Below the pieces are notes generated by a model. The model had not been told where the DNA came from. It made no database searches and worked only from the letters and a program-made list of their open reading frames with translations. From the NCBI GenBank assembly GCA_903906365.1, contig CAIVKC010000043.1, positions 62,001-126,000 on the forward strand: a stretch of DNA of 64,000 nt, given 5' to 3'. The DNA comes from an uncultured Bacteroidota bacterium (lineage in GTDB: Bacteria > Bacteroidota > Bacteroidia > Chitinophagales > Chitinophagaceae). Position 1 is the stretch's first letter. Every line of letters starts with the position of its first letter. Below are positions 45,145 through 53,900 of this stretch, piece by piece. The translations under genes and the position numbers were made by a program.

Positions 45145-45909
45145 TTAATTGTTCTTAATGCGGATATTGCGGTATTCTACTTTCATGGAAGGAAGCACAT
45201 GCACCTGCAACCCGATCAGGCCGCTGAATTTACGGCTGGTGGTATCATTGTCGGTCGCTTCACTCATCAGGACCTTGTTGATGTAGTGTTTCATGTGGTT
45301 ACCCTTCACCACCAGGTATACCTCATTCCAATCATTGTTCTTTATGAATGCTTTTAATGAATCGGGATTACCCAGCGAGCCGGTAATGACGGGTTTCTGA
45401 TTGGCCTCCAGCGTGGCAATCTGGCCCCTCATGGCCAGGAAACCGCGCCCCCTTTCTTCGTAATTCTGACCGGTATACTGGTTGGCTCCGTCTATATCGG
45501 CCTGGTAGCCTTTCAGGGCATAGCGGATATCCGGGAGTTCTTCACTCCGGTATTGGATGCCACTGTTGCCGCCTTCGCTGATCCTGTACTCGGCCTTGAG
45601 TTCAAAATCAGCGGGTTTCCCTCCGCGCCAGATCAGAAAAGTATTGGTACTGATCTGTTTTTGCGGGGTTACCTCCCCGATGAAACTGCCGCTGTCTACT
45701 TTCCAGACGGAGCTATCCCCTTCCCAACCGCTAAATGTCTTGCCATCAAATATCGGGACAAAGCCGTCTTTGTCGGCCAGGCTGCTGCTGTCGGTACCGG
45801 CATTGCCGGCGGCGGAGGGCCCCTTGTCACCGCAACCGGCCAGCAGACAGATCAAAATCAGTGGGAAGGCCAAGGCAGTCAGGGATTTATTCCAGGTGTT
45901 TTTTTTCAT
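45145..45909 (-). CDS. DUF1080 (3-keto-disaccharide hydrolase) lipoprotein
   Basis: The 254-residue lipoprotein has a lipobox (CLLAGC, anchor C26) and a DUF1080/PF06439 domain from about residue 50. FVPIFDGKTFSGWEGDSSVW opens the domain, GNSGIQYRSEELPDI lies in the core and IGLQVHVLPSMKVEYRNIRI closes it. Known members include 3-keto-glycoside hydrolases or lyases that act after C3 of the sugar has been oxidised. It is the last gene of a six-gene minus-strand operon and follows the Gfo/Idh oxidoreductase by 50 bases, the expected partner in such a pathway. Confidence 0.92.
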   Translation of the reverse strand: MKKNTWNKSLTALAFPLILICLLAGCGDKGPSAAGNAGTDSSSLADKDGFVPIFDGKTFSGWEGDSSVWKVDSGSFIGEVTPQKQISTNTFLIWRGGKPADFELKAEYRISEGGNSGIQYRSEELPDIRYALKGYQADIDGANQYTGQNYEERGRGFLAMRGQIATLEANQKPVITGSLGNPDSLKAFIKNNDWNEVYLVVKGNHMKHYINKVLMSEATDNDTTSRKFSGLIGLQVHVLPSMKVEYRNIRIKNN

Positions 45910-45959
45910 TTTTAATTTATTGAAGTGTTAAAATGGATGGTATGATGGGATTTGGGTGG

Positions 45960-47114
45960 TCATTGGTTTATTGACGTGTCTCTCCAGGTTCCCGTCAGGG
46001 CTGAATCATAGACCGCCTGGCAAACCTTCTGCGTTTCCAGTGCCTCTGAAAAAGTGGGTGAACATGGTTTGCCCGTCGTGAGGCTTTCCAGAAAATCTGC
46101 TGCCTGGTGAACAAAGGAATGTTCATAGCCAATACCCAGCCCCGGCACCCACCATTTGTCCATATAGGGATGGTCTCCGTCCGTTACATGGATGGAACGC
46201 CAGCCTTTCAGCCTGGATTCATCACCATTGTCGAAAAACTCCAGCCTGTTCAAATCATGCAGGTCCCAGCGGAGGGAGGCATTGGCTCCGTTGATTTCAA
46301 AGGTATAGAGGGCTTTGTGTCCGCGCGCATAGCGGGTGGATTCAAAATTACCCAAAGAACCATTGTGGAAGTGACAATGGAAGGTGCAGGCATCGTCAAT
46401 GCTCACCTGCTCTACGTGGCCGGTAAGCTGATGCATCCTTTCCTTGATAAATGTTTCCATCATGGCTGATACGTCCCGGATACCCCCGTTGAGCCACATG
46501 GCCGTATCGATGCAATGGCTCAACAGGTCCCCCAGTACGCCTGAACCTGAAACGGCAGCATCCATCCGCCAAAGGCCTTCCCCGCCCTGGGGCAGGTTGG
46601 CGTTGATGGTCCAGTCCTGGAGAAAATTGGCCCTGAAGTGAAATATCCTGCCCAGTTTACCGGAGTCCACGATCTGCTTGGCCAGGGTAACGGCCGGGAT
46701 GCGCCGGTAATTATACCAGACCATATTGGGTACGCCGGCTTTTTCCACTGCGTCCACCATCGTCTGGGATTCTGCCAGTGTTCTGGCCAGGGGTTTTTCG
46801 CAAAGAACCATTTTTCCTGCCAGGGCGGCCGCCCTGGCAATCTCCGCATGGGAGTCATTGGGTGTGCAGATATCCACCGCGTCGATATCCTTTCTTTCAA
46901 TTAGTCGCCTCCAGTCTGTTTCAAAGGATTCATAACCCCATTGTTCGGCAAAGGACTTTACTTTGTCCCCGTTGCGGGCGCATACGGCTTTCAGAACCGG
47001 CAGATAATCCAGGGCCGGGAAAAAATCACCCACCCGCTTATAGGCGTTGGAATGGGTCCTTCCCATGAACCCGCATCCTATCAGTCCAATTCGGAGTTCT
47101 TTCTTATTTTTCAT
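45960..47114 (-). CDS. Gfo/Idh/MocA family sugar oxidoreductase
   Basis: The 384-residue protein has a Rossmann motif at the start ([20 protein letters not shown]), no signal peptide, and the catalytic EKP at 106-108 ([11 protein letters not shown]). The C-terminal part holds [17 protein letters not shown], with the active-site D and H pattern of the family. Such enzymes oxidise or reduce sugars with NAD(P); some oxidise glycosides at C3. It is cytoplasmic and differs in that from the exported GH109-like protein, which lacks EKP. It lies between the TIM-barrel isomerase and DUF1080. Confidence 0.92.
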   Translation of the reverse strand: MKNKKELRIGLIGCGFMGRTHSNAYKRVGDFFPALDYLPVLKAVCARNGDKVKSFAEQWGYESFETDWRRLIERKDIDAVDICTPNDSHAEIARAAALAGKMVLCEKPLARTLAESQTMVDAVEKAGVPNMVWYNYRRIPAVTLAKQIVDSGKLGRIFHFRANFLQDWTINANLPQGGEGLWRMDAAVSGSGVLGDLLSHCIDTAMWLNGGIRDVSAMMETFIKERMHQLTGHVEQVSIDDACTFHCHFHNGSLGNFESTRYARGHKALYTFEINGANASLRWDLHDLNRLEFFDNGDESRLKGWRSIHVTDGDHPYMDKWWVPGLGIGYEHSFVHQAADFLESLTTGKPCSPTFSEALETQKVCQAVYDSALTGTWRDTSINQ

Positions 47115-47177
47115 TGTTTGATTGTATTTGAAGGGTTTTCCATCATTCCCCTATACCAAAACAGGGGACTGTATTAT

Positions 47178-48224
47178 TTATTCAGCTTCATACCAGCCGT
47201 GTGCTTCGCGAACCCGGACCATTGCGCCCAGGATGTCATTCCATGTTTGCTGCCGCTCCATCACGGCATTGGGGAACATACAGCCATCCCAGCAAATATG
47301 CCTGAAGGCCTTGGTCAGTCTGCCTTCCTCGTCCCTGAGCCAGTATCCGGCATCATGGGGTATATCCAGTTTCCCGTTGGGATCGGTCGCCTGGCAATGC
47401 CGGCCTGTTTTGTCGTGGGAACCCGCACCATGTACCGTTCCGTCATTTTGAGCAACATGGAAATCAATGGTCCAGGGCCTCAACGCCCGGGTAAGTGTCT
47501 TCAGCCCCTCGGAGAGAGCCTGGCGGTCCCCCCACTGGAAATCAGGCGGCAGGATGCGGTCTTCCGGACGGTTAACACCCAGCAGATACAGCAGGGTATG
47601 GGCCATATCGGCCTGGAAACCGATATTTGGACGGTCTACGGCTTCCAGCGTATCGACCATGGTCTTCCAGCTGTGCATTCCACCCCAGCAGATCTCTCCC
47701 TCTGCAGCCAGCTTTTCCCCAAATTCCGCTGCTGCGTCGCAGGCTTCCCTAAAGGTCTGGGCTATTAGTTTGGTATTGCCTTGCGGGTCAGCGGACCAGG
47801 CTTCCGGGTTGGTGGCTGAATCAATGCGCACGATACCATGCGGCCGCACACCCAGCTCGCGCAATTTCATGGCAAACCGGCAGGATTTGCGGACCTGTTC
47901 TACAAACCGGGTTCGGTCTTCCCGGGTACCCATAGCCGAACCGCCGGCGGGCGGCCAGACGGGAGCCACAATGCTGCCTATGTGCAGGTTGAGTGCCGAA
48001 ACTTTATCGGCCAGTTTTTTGATGCCGTCATCTGAACTGTCGATGTCAAAATGCGGTTCGAACAGGCCGATGTCAATTCCGTCGAATTTAACGCCATTCA
48101 CCTCGGCCGCAGCGGTGAAATTCAATAGTGTATCCAGGGCTAAGGTCGGTTCGGAGCCAGGACCTTTGCCGACCACGCCGGGCCAGGTGGCATTGTGAAG
48201 TTTTGGATAGTTATTAGCTTGCAT
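47178..48224 (-). CDS. Sugar phosphate isomerase/epimerase-like TIM-barrel protein
   Basis: The 348-residue protein fits the xylose-isomerase-like TIM-barrel family (AP endonuclease 2 fold). [19 protein letters not shown] lies near residue 38. [12 protein letters not shown] and [18 protein letters not shown] carry the E, D and H expected as metal ligands, and [20 protein letters not shown] the next histidine. Members isomerise, epimerise or cleave keto-sugars. No signal peptide is seen. Its place between the cupin and the oxidoreductase fits a step in keto-sugar conversion; the exact reaction is unknown. Confidence 0.85.
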   Translation of the reverse strand: MQANNYPKLHNATWPGVVGKGPGSEPTLALDTLLNFTAAAEVNGVKFDGIDIGLFEPHFDIDSSDDGIKKLADKVSALNLHIGSIVAPVWPPAGGSAMGTREDRTRFVEQVRKSCRFAMKLRELGVRPHGIVRIDSATNPEAWSADPQGNTKLIAQTFREACDAAAEFGEKLAAEGEICWGGMHSWKTMVDTLEAVDRPNIGFQADMAHTLLYLLGVNRPEDRILPPDFQWGDRQALSEGLKTLTRALRPWTIDFHVAQNDGTVHGAGSHDKTGRHCQATDPNGKLDIPHDAGYWLRDEEGRLTKAFRHICWDGCMFPNAVMERQQTWNDILGAMVRVREAHGWYEAE

Positions 48225-48245
48225 ATCGTTTGATTAAATGGTGAT

Positions 48246-49460
48246 TTATATGGAAAGGTCCGGATTTGCCGGTCCGAAATGTTTGAGCATGACAATGGGA
48301 TCGGTGGTGGATGCGTTGACGATGTCAACCCCTTCCCTGGCGGCTTTTTCCGAAACGAAAAACTCATCATTGGTCAACTGCCCATAGCGTATCAGGGAGG
48401 GGGTCTCTACTTCCCAAACACCCATCCTGCCCCTTCCCTGCATCATGATGATGCCATAAGCCGCACTGTCCCGAATGGTTACTTTGCACCCAGGTAGTAC
48501 GGTCAGTTCTTTGGCACTGAAAGCCTCCGATTTGTAACAGACCCATTTTTCGATATAGCCTGAAGCCAACATTTCGGATTCGGACCGGACAGGCAAAGGT
48601 TCCATAAAACGGTTCTGGTGAAGCAGGGGGTCTACATTCAGCTCCCAGTCAATCACATCGAGCAATTGCTCATAGTCACCTATGCTTTCCTTGGGGGTAC
48701 CGTTCCACAGCAGTTCTTCGGGTATGATGGCCTCATTGACCAGCGACTGGTACATGGCAAATACGTCGGAGGCTTTTTGCGGTTCATAGGTGCAAAGACT
48801 GCCCGGGGCATGCAACAGCCCTGGCGGCACATCCCATCCTGTTCCCGGTTGCAGACGGAACGCCTGCGAGTAATTGGTGATCTTATTATCGCCTTTGGTG
48901 AAATTCATCAGGCATTCCTTGATCTGGGCCCTGGTGGTGCCGGGGGAAATTCCCATGAAGGTGTATGGAAAATCTCCGCCATGGTTATTGAGCTGGGGCG
49001 GAAAATAATAAGCTTCGGGCTTTCCCAGCTGGCCAATCAGGGCTGCTTTTTCATCATTGTGGTGAATATGATGGGGCAGGGGACCCATATTGTCAAAAAA
49101 TTTGGAGTACATCGGCCAGGAGCCATATTGATTCCATAAACGGTCTCCGATAAGCTCACCTTTGAGCTCGTCGATGGCATCTTTGAGCAGGATTTGCTGC
49201 TCCGTGTTTCCGTCCCGATAGACGACCGCACTTAATCCTTCATTTTTACCCGTCAGGGGCCCGTTTTTGGCAGGGGTGGTCGAAGACAACCAGCGTTCAT
49301 CTATTCCCCCTCGCTGACCGCCGAGTACATAATAATCATCGGGATGTAATTTTATCCTTCTTCCCGGTACGCAAAAGGAACGGGGGACCCAGGTGGGTGC
49401 TAAACGTAAAATGCCTTTACCTTGTTGGAGGGCATTGGCTGCTGCATGTCTTTTTTCCAT
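48246..49460 (-). CDS. Mannose-6-phosphate-isomerase-like cupin protein
   Basis: The protein has 404 residues from the ATG at 49460; the open frame begins two codons earlier at a TTG. It resembles class I mannose-6-phosphate isomerase. LPHHIHHNDEKAALIGQLGK holds the first metal histidines, and TGWDVPPGLLHAPGSLCTYE is the second cupin motif with the late histidine, like the IPAGTLHA of true isomerases. It is probably a zinc-dependent aldose-ketose isomerase. No signal is seen. It lies 21 bases before the TIM-barrel gene in the operon. Confidence 0.78.
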   Translation of the reverse strand: MEKRHAAANALQQGKGILRLAPTWVPRSFCVPGRRIKLHPDDYYVLGGQRGGIDERWLSSTTPAKNGPLTGKNEGLSAVVYRDGNTEQQILLKDAIDELKGELIGDRLWNQYGSWPMYSKFFDNMGPLPHHIHHNDEKAALIGQLGKPEAYYFPPQLNNHGGDFPYTFMGISPGTTRAQIKECLMNFTKGDNKITNYSQAFRLQPGTGWDVPPGLLHAPGSLCTYEPQKASDVFAMYQSLVNEAIIPEELLWNGTPKESIGDYEQLLDVIDWELNVDPLLHQNRFMEPLPVRSESEMLASGYIEKWVCYKSEAFSAKELTVLPGCKVTIRDSAAYGIIMMQGRGRMGVWEVETPSLIRYGQLTNDEFFVSEKAAREGVDIVNASTTDPIVMLKHFGPANPDLSI

Positions 49461-49543
49461 TGGCAAAATTTAGTAATCGTTTTTTAATGTGTTGCCTTTT
49501 TCTGCCGGCAGTTCATAGGAGCCCCTTTCTAAAAGGGCCGGAG

Positions 49544-50620
49544 CTAAGAGGCTTCAAAACCTCCCAGAAAATCATGGCAGGACTCGGTTCCCTGGAGCAC
49601 TTCCATTTCCAGGTCGTAAACCAGGCTTTCGCCCGGAGCCACAAACCGGAGAGTTGAGGCTTTCCTGGCAGCCGCCTGCCCAATGGGAGGATTTGTGCCG
49701 GGTTCCAGCCCGGTTATATATTCTCCGTAACCAAAATGCTGCCAGTTGGTAAGCCAGGGCAATTGGTCCTTGCGGAATCTCAGCACAAAGGCCAGATTAA
49801 TTCGCTCATTGTATAATCCACAGCTGCACTGCCCGTTCCGGTCGGCAAGGCTGTCAATAAAACCGACATCTTCTCCCTTTCCGGCATGCACTTCCAGGGG
49901 ACCCGGACATCTCCTGTAATCATGTCCCGGCCTAAAGATGTTACCGGGGTTTCCCGGCGGCTTTTGCTGTAAGTCTCCTTTCCACAGGATTCGGGTACCT
50001 TCATCCACCAGGGGCCACCCGAAATTGCAATGATACAGCAGCATATGCGGCGTGGGCTGGTTGGATAAGTTGGTCACTTCATCATGAATGAAAATGGATG
50101 ACTTTCCCAGGGTGGAAGAGATGGTCCTTCTTAATTCAAGGCTTGGTCCAAATATCGTCGTCTGCCGGATCAGCCCTGTTATACTCATTTTCATCCGACC
50201 TTTTCGGGGATCTGGCTGCAAAATGGATTCAACCTCCGCGGCCGTATTGCTGATGGGTCCGTGCAGTCCGCGTTCTCCATATTCATCCACTTCTGGTCCC
50301 CCGACGTGGTCAAGTCCGCAGGTGGTCAGCAGCCCCCCGCCAAAAGTGCGAAGCCAGCCGGCGCCCCTGTCAGAAAATGGCTGCGGTGCGGTTATACCCG
50401 ATAGGCTAAGCCAGGAGAGATTGTACTGATTATGACTGGCATCGGCAATGTCCATGGCCCGGTCTATGACCACTTTGTAACGCAGTCCTGAACCGGTATT
50501 GATCCAGGCAATGCGGGTGCCACGTCCGGGTCCGTTGTCCAGCACGGCCGTTTCTATCCCACCCAGCTGGGCTGGATGGGATAGTTTGCCGCTCCATGAT
50601 GGTACCGGATGATCTGACAT
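49544..50620 (-). CDS. DUF4432 family (aldose-1-epimerase-like) protein
   Basis: The 358-residue protein fits DUF4432, a family with the galactose-mutarotase fold. Seen are GIETAVLDNGPGRGTRIAWI at the start, YKVVIDRAMDIADAS and AGWLRTFGGGLLTTCGLDHV, then GLHGPISNTAAEV, all marks of the family. It may interconvert sugar anomers or epimers; the function is not established here. It starts 7 bases after the stop of the PVC-type cytochrome gene and precedes the cupin by 83 bases, on one transcript. Confidence 0.88.
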   Translation of the reverse strand: MSDHPVPSWSGKLSHPAQLGGIETAVLDNGPGRGTRIAWINTGSGLRYKVVIDRAMDIADASHNQYNLSWLSLSGITAPQPFSDRGAGWLRTFGGGLLTTCGLDHVGGPEVDEYGERGLHGPISNTAAEVESILQPDPRKGRMKMSITGLIRQTTIFGPSLELRRTISSTLGKSSIFIHDEVTNLSNQPTPHMLLYHCNFGWPLVDEGTRILWKGDLQQKPPGNPGNIFRPGHDYRRCPGPLEVHAGKGEDVGFIDSLADRNGQCSCGLYNERINLAFVLRFRKDQLPWLTNWQHFGYGEYITGLEPGTNPPIGQAAARKASTLRFVAPGESLVYDLEMEVLQGTESCHDFLGGFEAS

Positions 50621-50627
50621 GGATCAG

Positions 50628-53321
50628 TTATGGTTTTTTGGGTGCAAAAATGGTATCCTGTTTATTGCCGCCTGATTTAAGGTAGGCCAGCAAATCCTTC
50701 AATTCTTCGCCATTGAGCCTGTTTATCAGTCCGGGAAACATGATGGATTCCTTGGAAAGCTGGGTCTTGATCACTTCCTTTTTCGAAAGTTCGCGCTGGG
50801 TCAGTGGTGCAAAGGGATTCTGGGAAACATAATATTTGTCTGCATCCTGATTGACCAGCCTTCCCACGATGGTGCTGCCGTCCTTCATGTGGAAGACCGT
50901 GGCCGCAAACTGGTCGGAAACCGTCCTGCTTGGATCAACAATGGCGATCATCATATCCTTATAGGAAAACCTTGTCCCGAGTTCGGTCAGATCCGGTCCT
51001 ATTGTTCCGCCTTCGCCGCGCATGGTATGGCACAGGTTACACATCGAGGCACTGAACATGGCCTTGCCCCGGTTGAAATCCTGGTTATGCAGCCCGTTTT
51101 TGACAAGCACCATCGCAGAATCCACATCCCAGTCTACGCCGGGCCCTTTGGGTTGCACAACCCCTTTTGCCAGCCCCATCTGGGAGCGCTCCACCAGGGA
51201 ATCACCTGATATGGTATTAAAGTAGGCTAGTTTATCCTTGGGGACATTCTTCAGTGCATTCTTGCGAGCCTGGTTGATGAAACCGACAAAGCTGTGACCT
51301 CCCTTGTATCCAAAGGCCTTATAAAACCAGCGGAAATAGTTTTCCCTCAGTTCGGGTGTCCACCCTGTTTTGGCCGCACTCAGTACCGTGGCGTAATAAG
51401 TCTGCTGCTGGGCGGGCACATTGGATAGCATGGCGGCAATATCCATACCATAGGCCGGATTGCGGAGAATCTGGTCGGCAGAATTGGTGAAGGTCTTCAT
51501 GGCTCCCGGATCATCTTTGGCCACGGCCAGTAGCGCAATGGTCTTTTCCACGGCCTTTGGATCTCCCAGGTATACCAGTACTTTGCTCAGTGACCTGTTT
51601 AGGTCGTTTGAACTGGCAGGATATTGTTGGTCCAGGTATTGAATTACCTTGTTTTTTGTTGCAGGGCCAGGAAGCCCCATACGGGAAACTACCAGTTCAA
51701 AGGCCCTTAGCAGATCAATCTGCTGCGACTCGTTTAGCTGGGTGTAGGGAATGGCGGTCAGCGCTTGGAGCAGTTCGTCCCGCACAGAAGCCTTCCCCTG
51801 CCGGGCCAGCGCCAATGCAGCCTGGGTAAGGGCAACGGGATCTTTTTCATGAAGTGCTTTATCCTGCCACTGGCTAACCGGCTGGTGTTCTACTGCAATC
51901 CTGGCCGCGAACCGGATAAATCGGTCCCCGTTGTTCAGGTTTGGCCAGGCCACCTCAAGGGCATCGGCTTTGGGGGCCCCGTGATAGGACTCCAGTTTGT
52001 GTCTGAGTTTTTGCAGTTCCGTGGGTTCGGACACGGCCAGTTTCTCGGTATTGGCCTTATTGTCCCCATAATAGACGCGGTACAGGTCAGATTCCAGCCT
52101 GCGACCACCGGTGAGAAAATACAGGGCACCGTCTGGTCCGATCATGCCATCGGTCAGGGGCAGGGGGGAGCCAGATATGAATTCTTCAGCGGCAGCCTTA
52201 TAGGAAGCCCCTTCGGCCTGAGGCTGGAAGGCATATATAATGCCAAAGCTCCAGTCAAAAGCGAAAATGGAACGGCGATATTTTTCGGGGAACCTGGATT
52301 GCTGCCCGCTGAACACACTGGTGGGAGAACCCTGTCCGATATTCAGCAGGGGAGGCAGATTATCAGGGTAGTGTTCGGACCATTTGTCGGTTCCGGGACG
52401 CCAGCCGAATTCCCCGCCACTGGGTACATGGCAAATGCGGATCGGACGGTACCAAGGAAGGCCGAAATCCCATTCCATGTCAGAATCGAAGGTGAACATA
52501 TCACCGGCCTCATTGAAGGCCAGATCAAAGGGATTTCTAAATCCTGCACTCACCAGGTTGAAATTTCCACCTGTTGAATCGATTTGTGCGATCCATCCGC
52601 CATGTGTATTTACGGTATTGTCATGTCCGTTGGGATCCCTTATCAGGGGAAGCAGGTTGTCTATCTGCCAGACAGGAGGGGCCGAATAATTATCCATCTT
52701 GGGAATCTTGGTAAAATTGCCTGCGTTAATGTAGAGGGAATTTCCATCCGGGGCCAGCACGATGCTGTGAGGTCCGTGTTCGCCATCACCTTCCAGTCTT
52801 TTGATCAGGGTGATTTTGTCATACTGGTCATCCCCGTTGGTATCCTGCAAACGGTAGAGACCGCTGGGCCTGGAATTGGCCGTATCACCCTCATCATTGA
52901 CCATTACATATAGACTGTGAAATGCATAAAGCAGGCCGTGGGCATAACCAATCCGGCGGGAAGCCCGGCTGGTATCACCGGGAATATGTAATTCGATACT
53001 GTCTATTTTTATCTTGTCCTGGGTGGTATCCGCACCGATGGCGGGAATGGTGAGCCTGTATAAATTGCCATACTGGTCAGAAGAAATCATCCTGCCTTTT
53101 TCATCAAAGGTCATGGCCACCCAGGAACCCTGGTTATGTATGCCCGGACTGTAGAGATGGTCGGCATGAAAATCGGGTGGTAGTTTCAGGGCTGCAATTT
53201 TTGGATCTTTTGACACAGCTGCATTGTCCTCCTTTTTTGAAGCCGGATTACATCCCAGCGAACATTGAAGGACAATAAAAAGCGCGCAGCAAAAGCTGGG
53301 AAGGCGGAAGTGTTGGTACAT
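50628..53321 (-). CDS. PVC-type heme-binding lipoprotein (propeller, HEAT, cytochrome c)
   Basis: The 897-residue lipoprotein has an anchor cysteine at C24 (LQCSLGC). A six-bladed propeller resembling glucose/sorbosone dehydrogenases follows (about residues 60-430, with GEHGPHSIVLAPDGNSLYIN and SAGFRNPFDLAFNEAGDMFT). Helical HEAT-like repeats and a C-terminal cytochrome c domain with heme site CNLCH (761-765) complete it, with GTIGPDLTELGTRFSYKDMM and VDPSRTVSDQFA after the heme. It is the first gene of the six-gene keto-sugar operon. Probable role: periplasmic oxidation of a sugar with electrons passed to its own heme. No PQQ gene is nearby. Confidence 0.9.
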   Translation of the reverse strand: MYQHFRLPSFCCALFIVLQCSLGCNPASKKEDNAAVSKDPKIAALKLPPDFHADHLYSPGIHNQGSWVAMTFDEKGRMISSDQYGNLYRLTIPAIGADTTQDKIKIDSIELHIPGDTSRASRRIGYAHGLLYAFHSLYVMVNDEGDTANSRPSGLYRLQDTNGDDQYDKITLIKRLEGDGEHGPHSIVLAPDGNSLYINAGNFTKIPKMDNYSAPPVWQIDNLLPLIRDPNGHDNTVNTHGGWIAQIDSTGGNFNLVSAGFRNPFDLAFNEAGDMFTFDSDMEWDFGLPWYRPIRICHVPSGGEFGWRPGTDKWSEHYPDNLPPLLNIGQGSPTSVFSGQQSRFPEKYRRSIFAFDWSFGIIYAFQPQAEGASYKAAAEEFISGSPLPLTDGMIGPDGALYFLTGGRRLESDLYRVYYGDNKANTEKLAVSEPTELQKLRHKLESYHGAPKADALEVAWPNLNNGDRFIRFAARIAVEHQPVSQWQDKALHEKDPVALTQAALALARQGKASVRDELLQALTAIPYTQLNESQQIDLLRAFELVVSRMGLPGPATKNKVIQYLDQQYPASSNDLNRSLSKVLVYLGDPKAVEKTIALLAVAKDDPGAMKTFTNSADQILRNPAYGMDIAAMLSNVPAQQQTYYATVLSAAKTGWTPELRENYFRWFYKAFGYKGGHSFVGFINQARKNALKNVPKDKLAYFNTISGDSLVERSQMGLAKGVVQPKGPGVDWDVDSAMVLVKNGLHNQDFNRGKAMFSASMCNLCHTMRGEGGTIGPDLTELGTRFSYKDMMIAIVDPSRTVSDQFAATVFHMKDGSTIVGRLVNQDADKYYVSQNPFAPLTQRELSKKEVIKTQLSKESIMFPGLINRLNGEELKDLLAYLKSGGNKQDTIFAPKKP

Positions 53322-53638
53322 TTGGAAGTATTGATATGAATAGAAAATAATTTCGCAATCGTATAATCTATGGAGACTGAAGGTTTCCCAAATCTTCTTT
53401 CAGCAGTTGTACAATGATGCCACTTCTTTGCCTCTTGAGTTAGCAAGAATAGCGCATGTTTTTGAACTACCCAAATTCACTTTTCAGTTTTATAAAAATA
53501 TACAGCTGCCGGCCTGCTGTGGTTCCACGTCAGGAATTTGTCCAGTCTTTACAACCCGCGCAGTCCGGGTTTTTAAAGGGCGTTTACCAGCCACGGGCCC
53601 GGTTATTCTGCCTTAGGGGCAGGGTATTTTAAAAATGC

Positions 53639-53650
53639 ACAATCGTTTGC
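53639..53650. promoter_or_regulatory. LacI-type operator, site 4
   Basis: ACAATCGTTTGC; its reverse complement GCAAACGATTGT differs from site 1 at the last base only. It lies between the two divergent operons, 250 bases before GH92 and 317 bases before the cytochrome gene. Confidence 0.65.
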
Positions 53651-53789
53651 TCAGGTAAATGCAGGTTTTCTTCATTATGTTTGAAAATCTGATGCTAACG
53701 GGTGGCAGGGCTTGTCGTGTGGTTACCTGAGGGAGCAAACAGAAAGTCCCTGAAAACAGCAGGATGCCGGCCTTTGGCATTGACTTAAA

Positions 53790-53799
53790 GGGGGGGGGG
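53790..53799. repeat. Homopolymer of ten G
   Basis: Ten G in a row follow TTAAA and precede CGGTC. It is the longest homopolymer noticed in the window and lies in the probable promoter region of GH92. Its length may vary between cells or be a sequencing error. Confidence 0.7.
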
Positions 53800-53900
53800 C
53801 GGTCATGGTGCTGCCGAAAGATGCCTTGATTACCAGGGGACGATTTCTTTTGAGACGAAGAGAGCGTGTTACAAGCCTAACGAACTTTTAAAAAAAGACC

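Larger units (their letters stand above)
53322..53900. other. Divergent control region, PVC cytochrome operon / GH92
   Basis: These 579 bases hold no convincing gene. They contain LacI-type site 4 (53639-53650) and a run of ten G (53790-53799) 101 bases before the GH92 start. Confidence 0.6.

Noticed and set aside
53407-53616. Plus-strand frame of 69 codons before GH92
   Set aside because: No signal or domain; it overlaps the control region with the LacI site and has no ribosome-site context.
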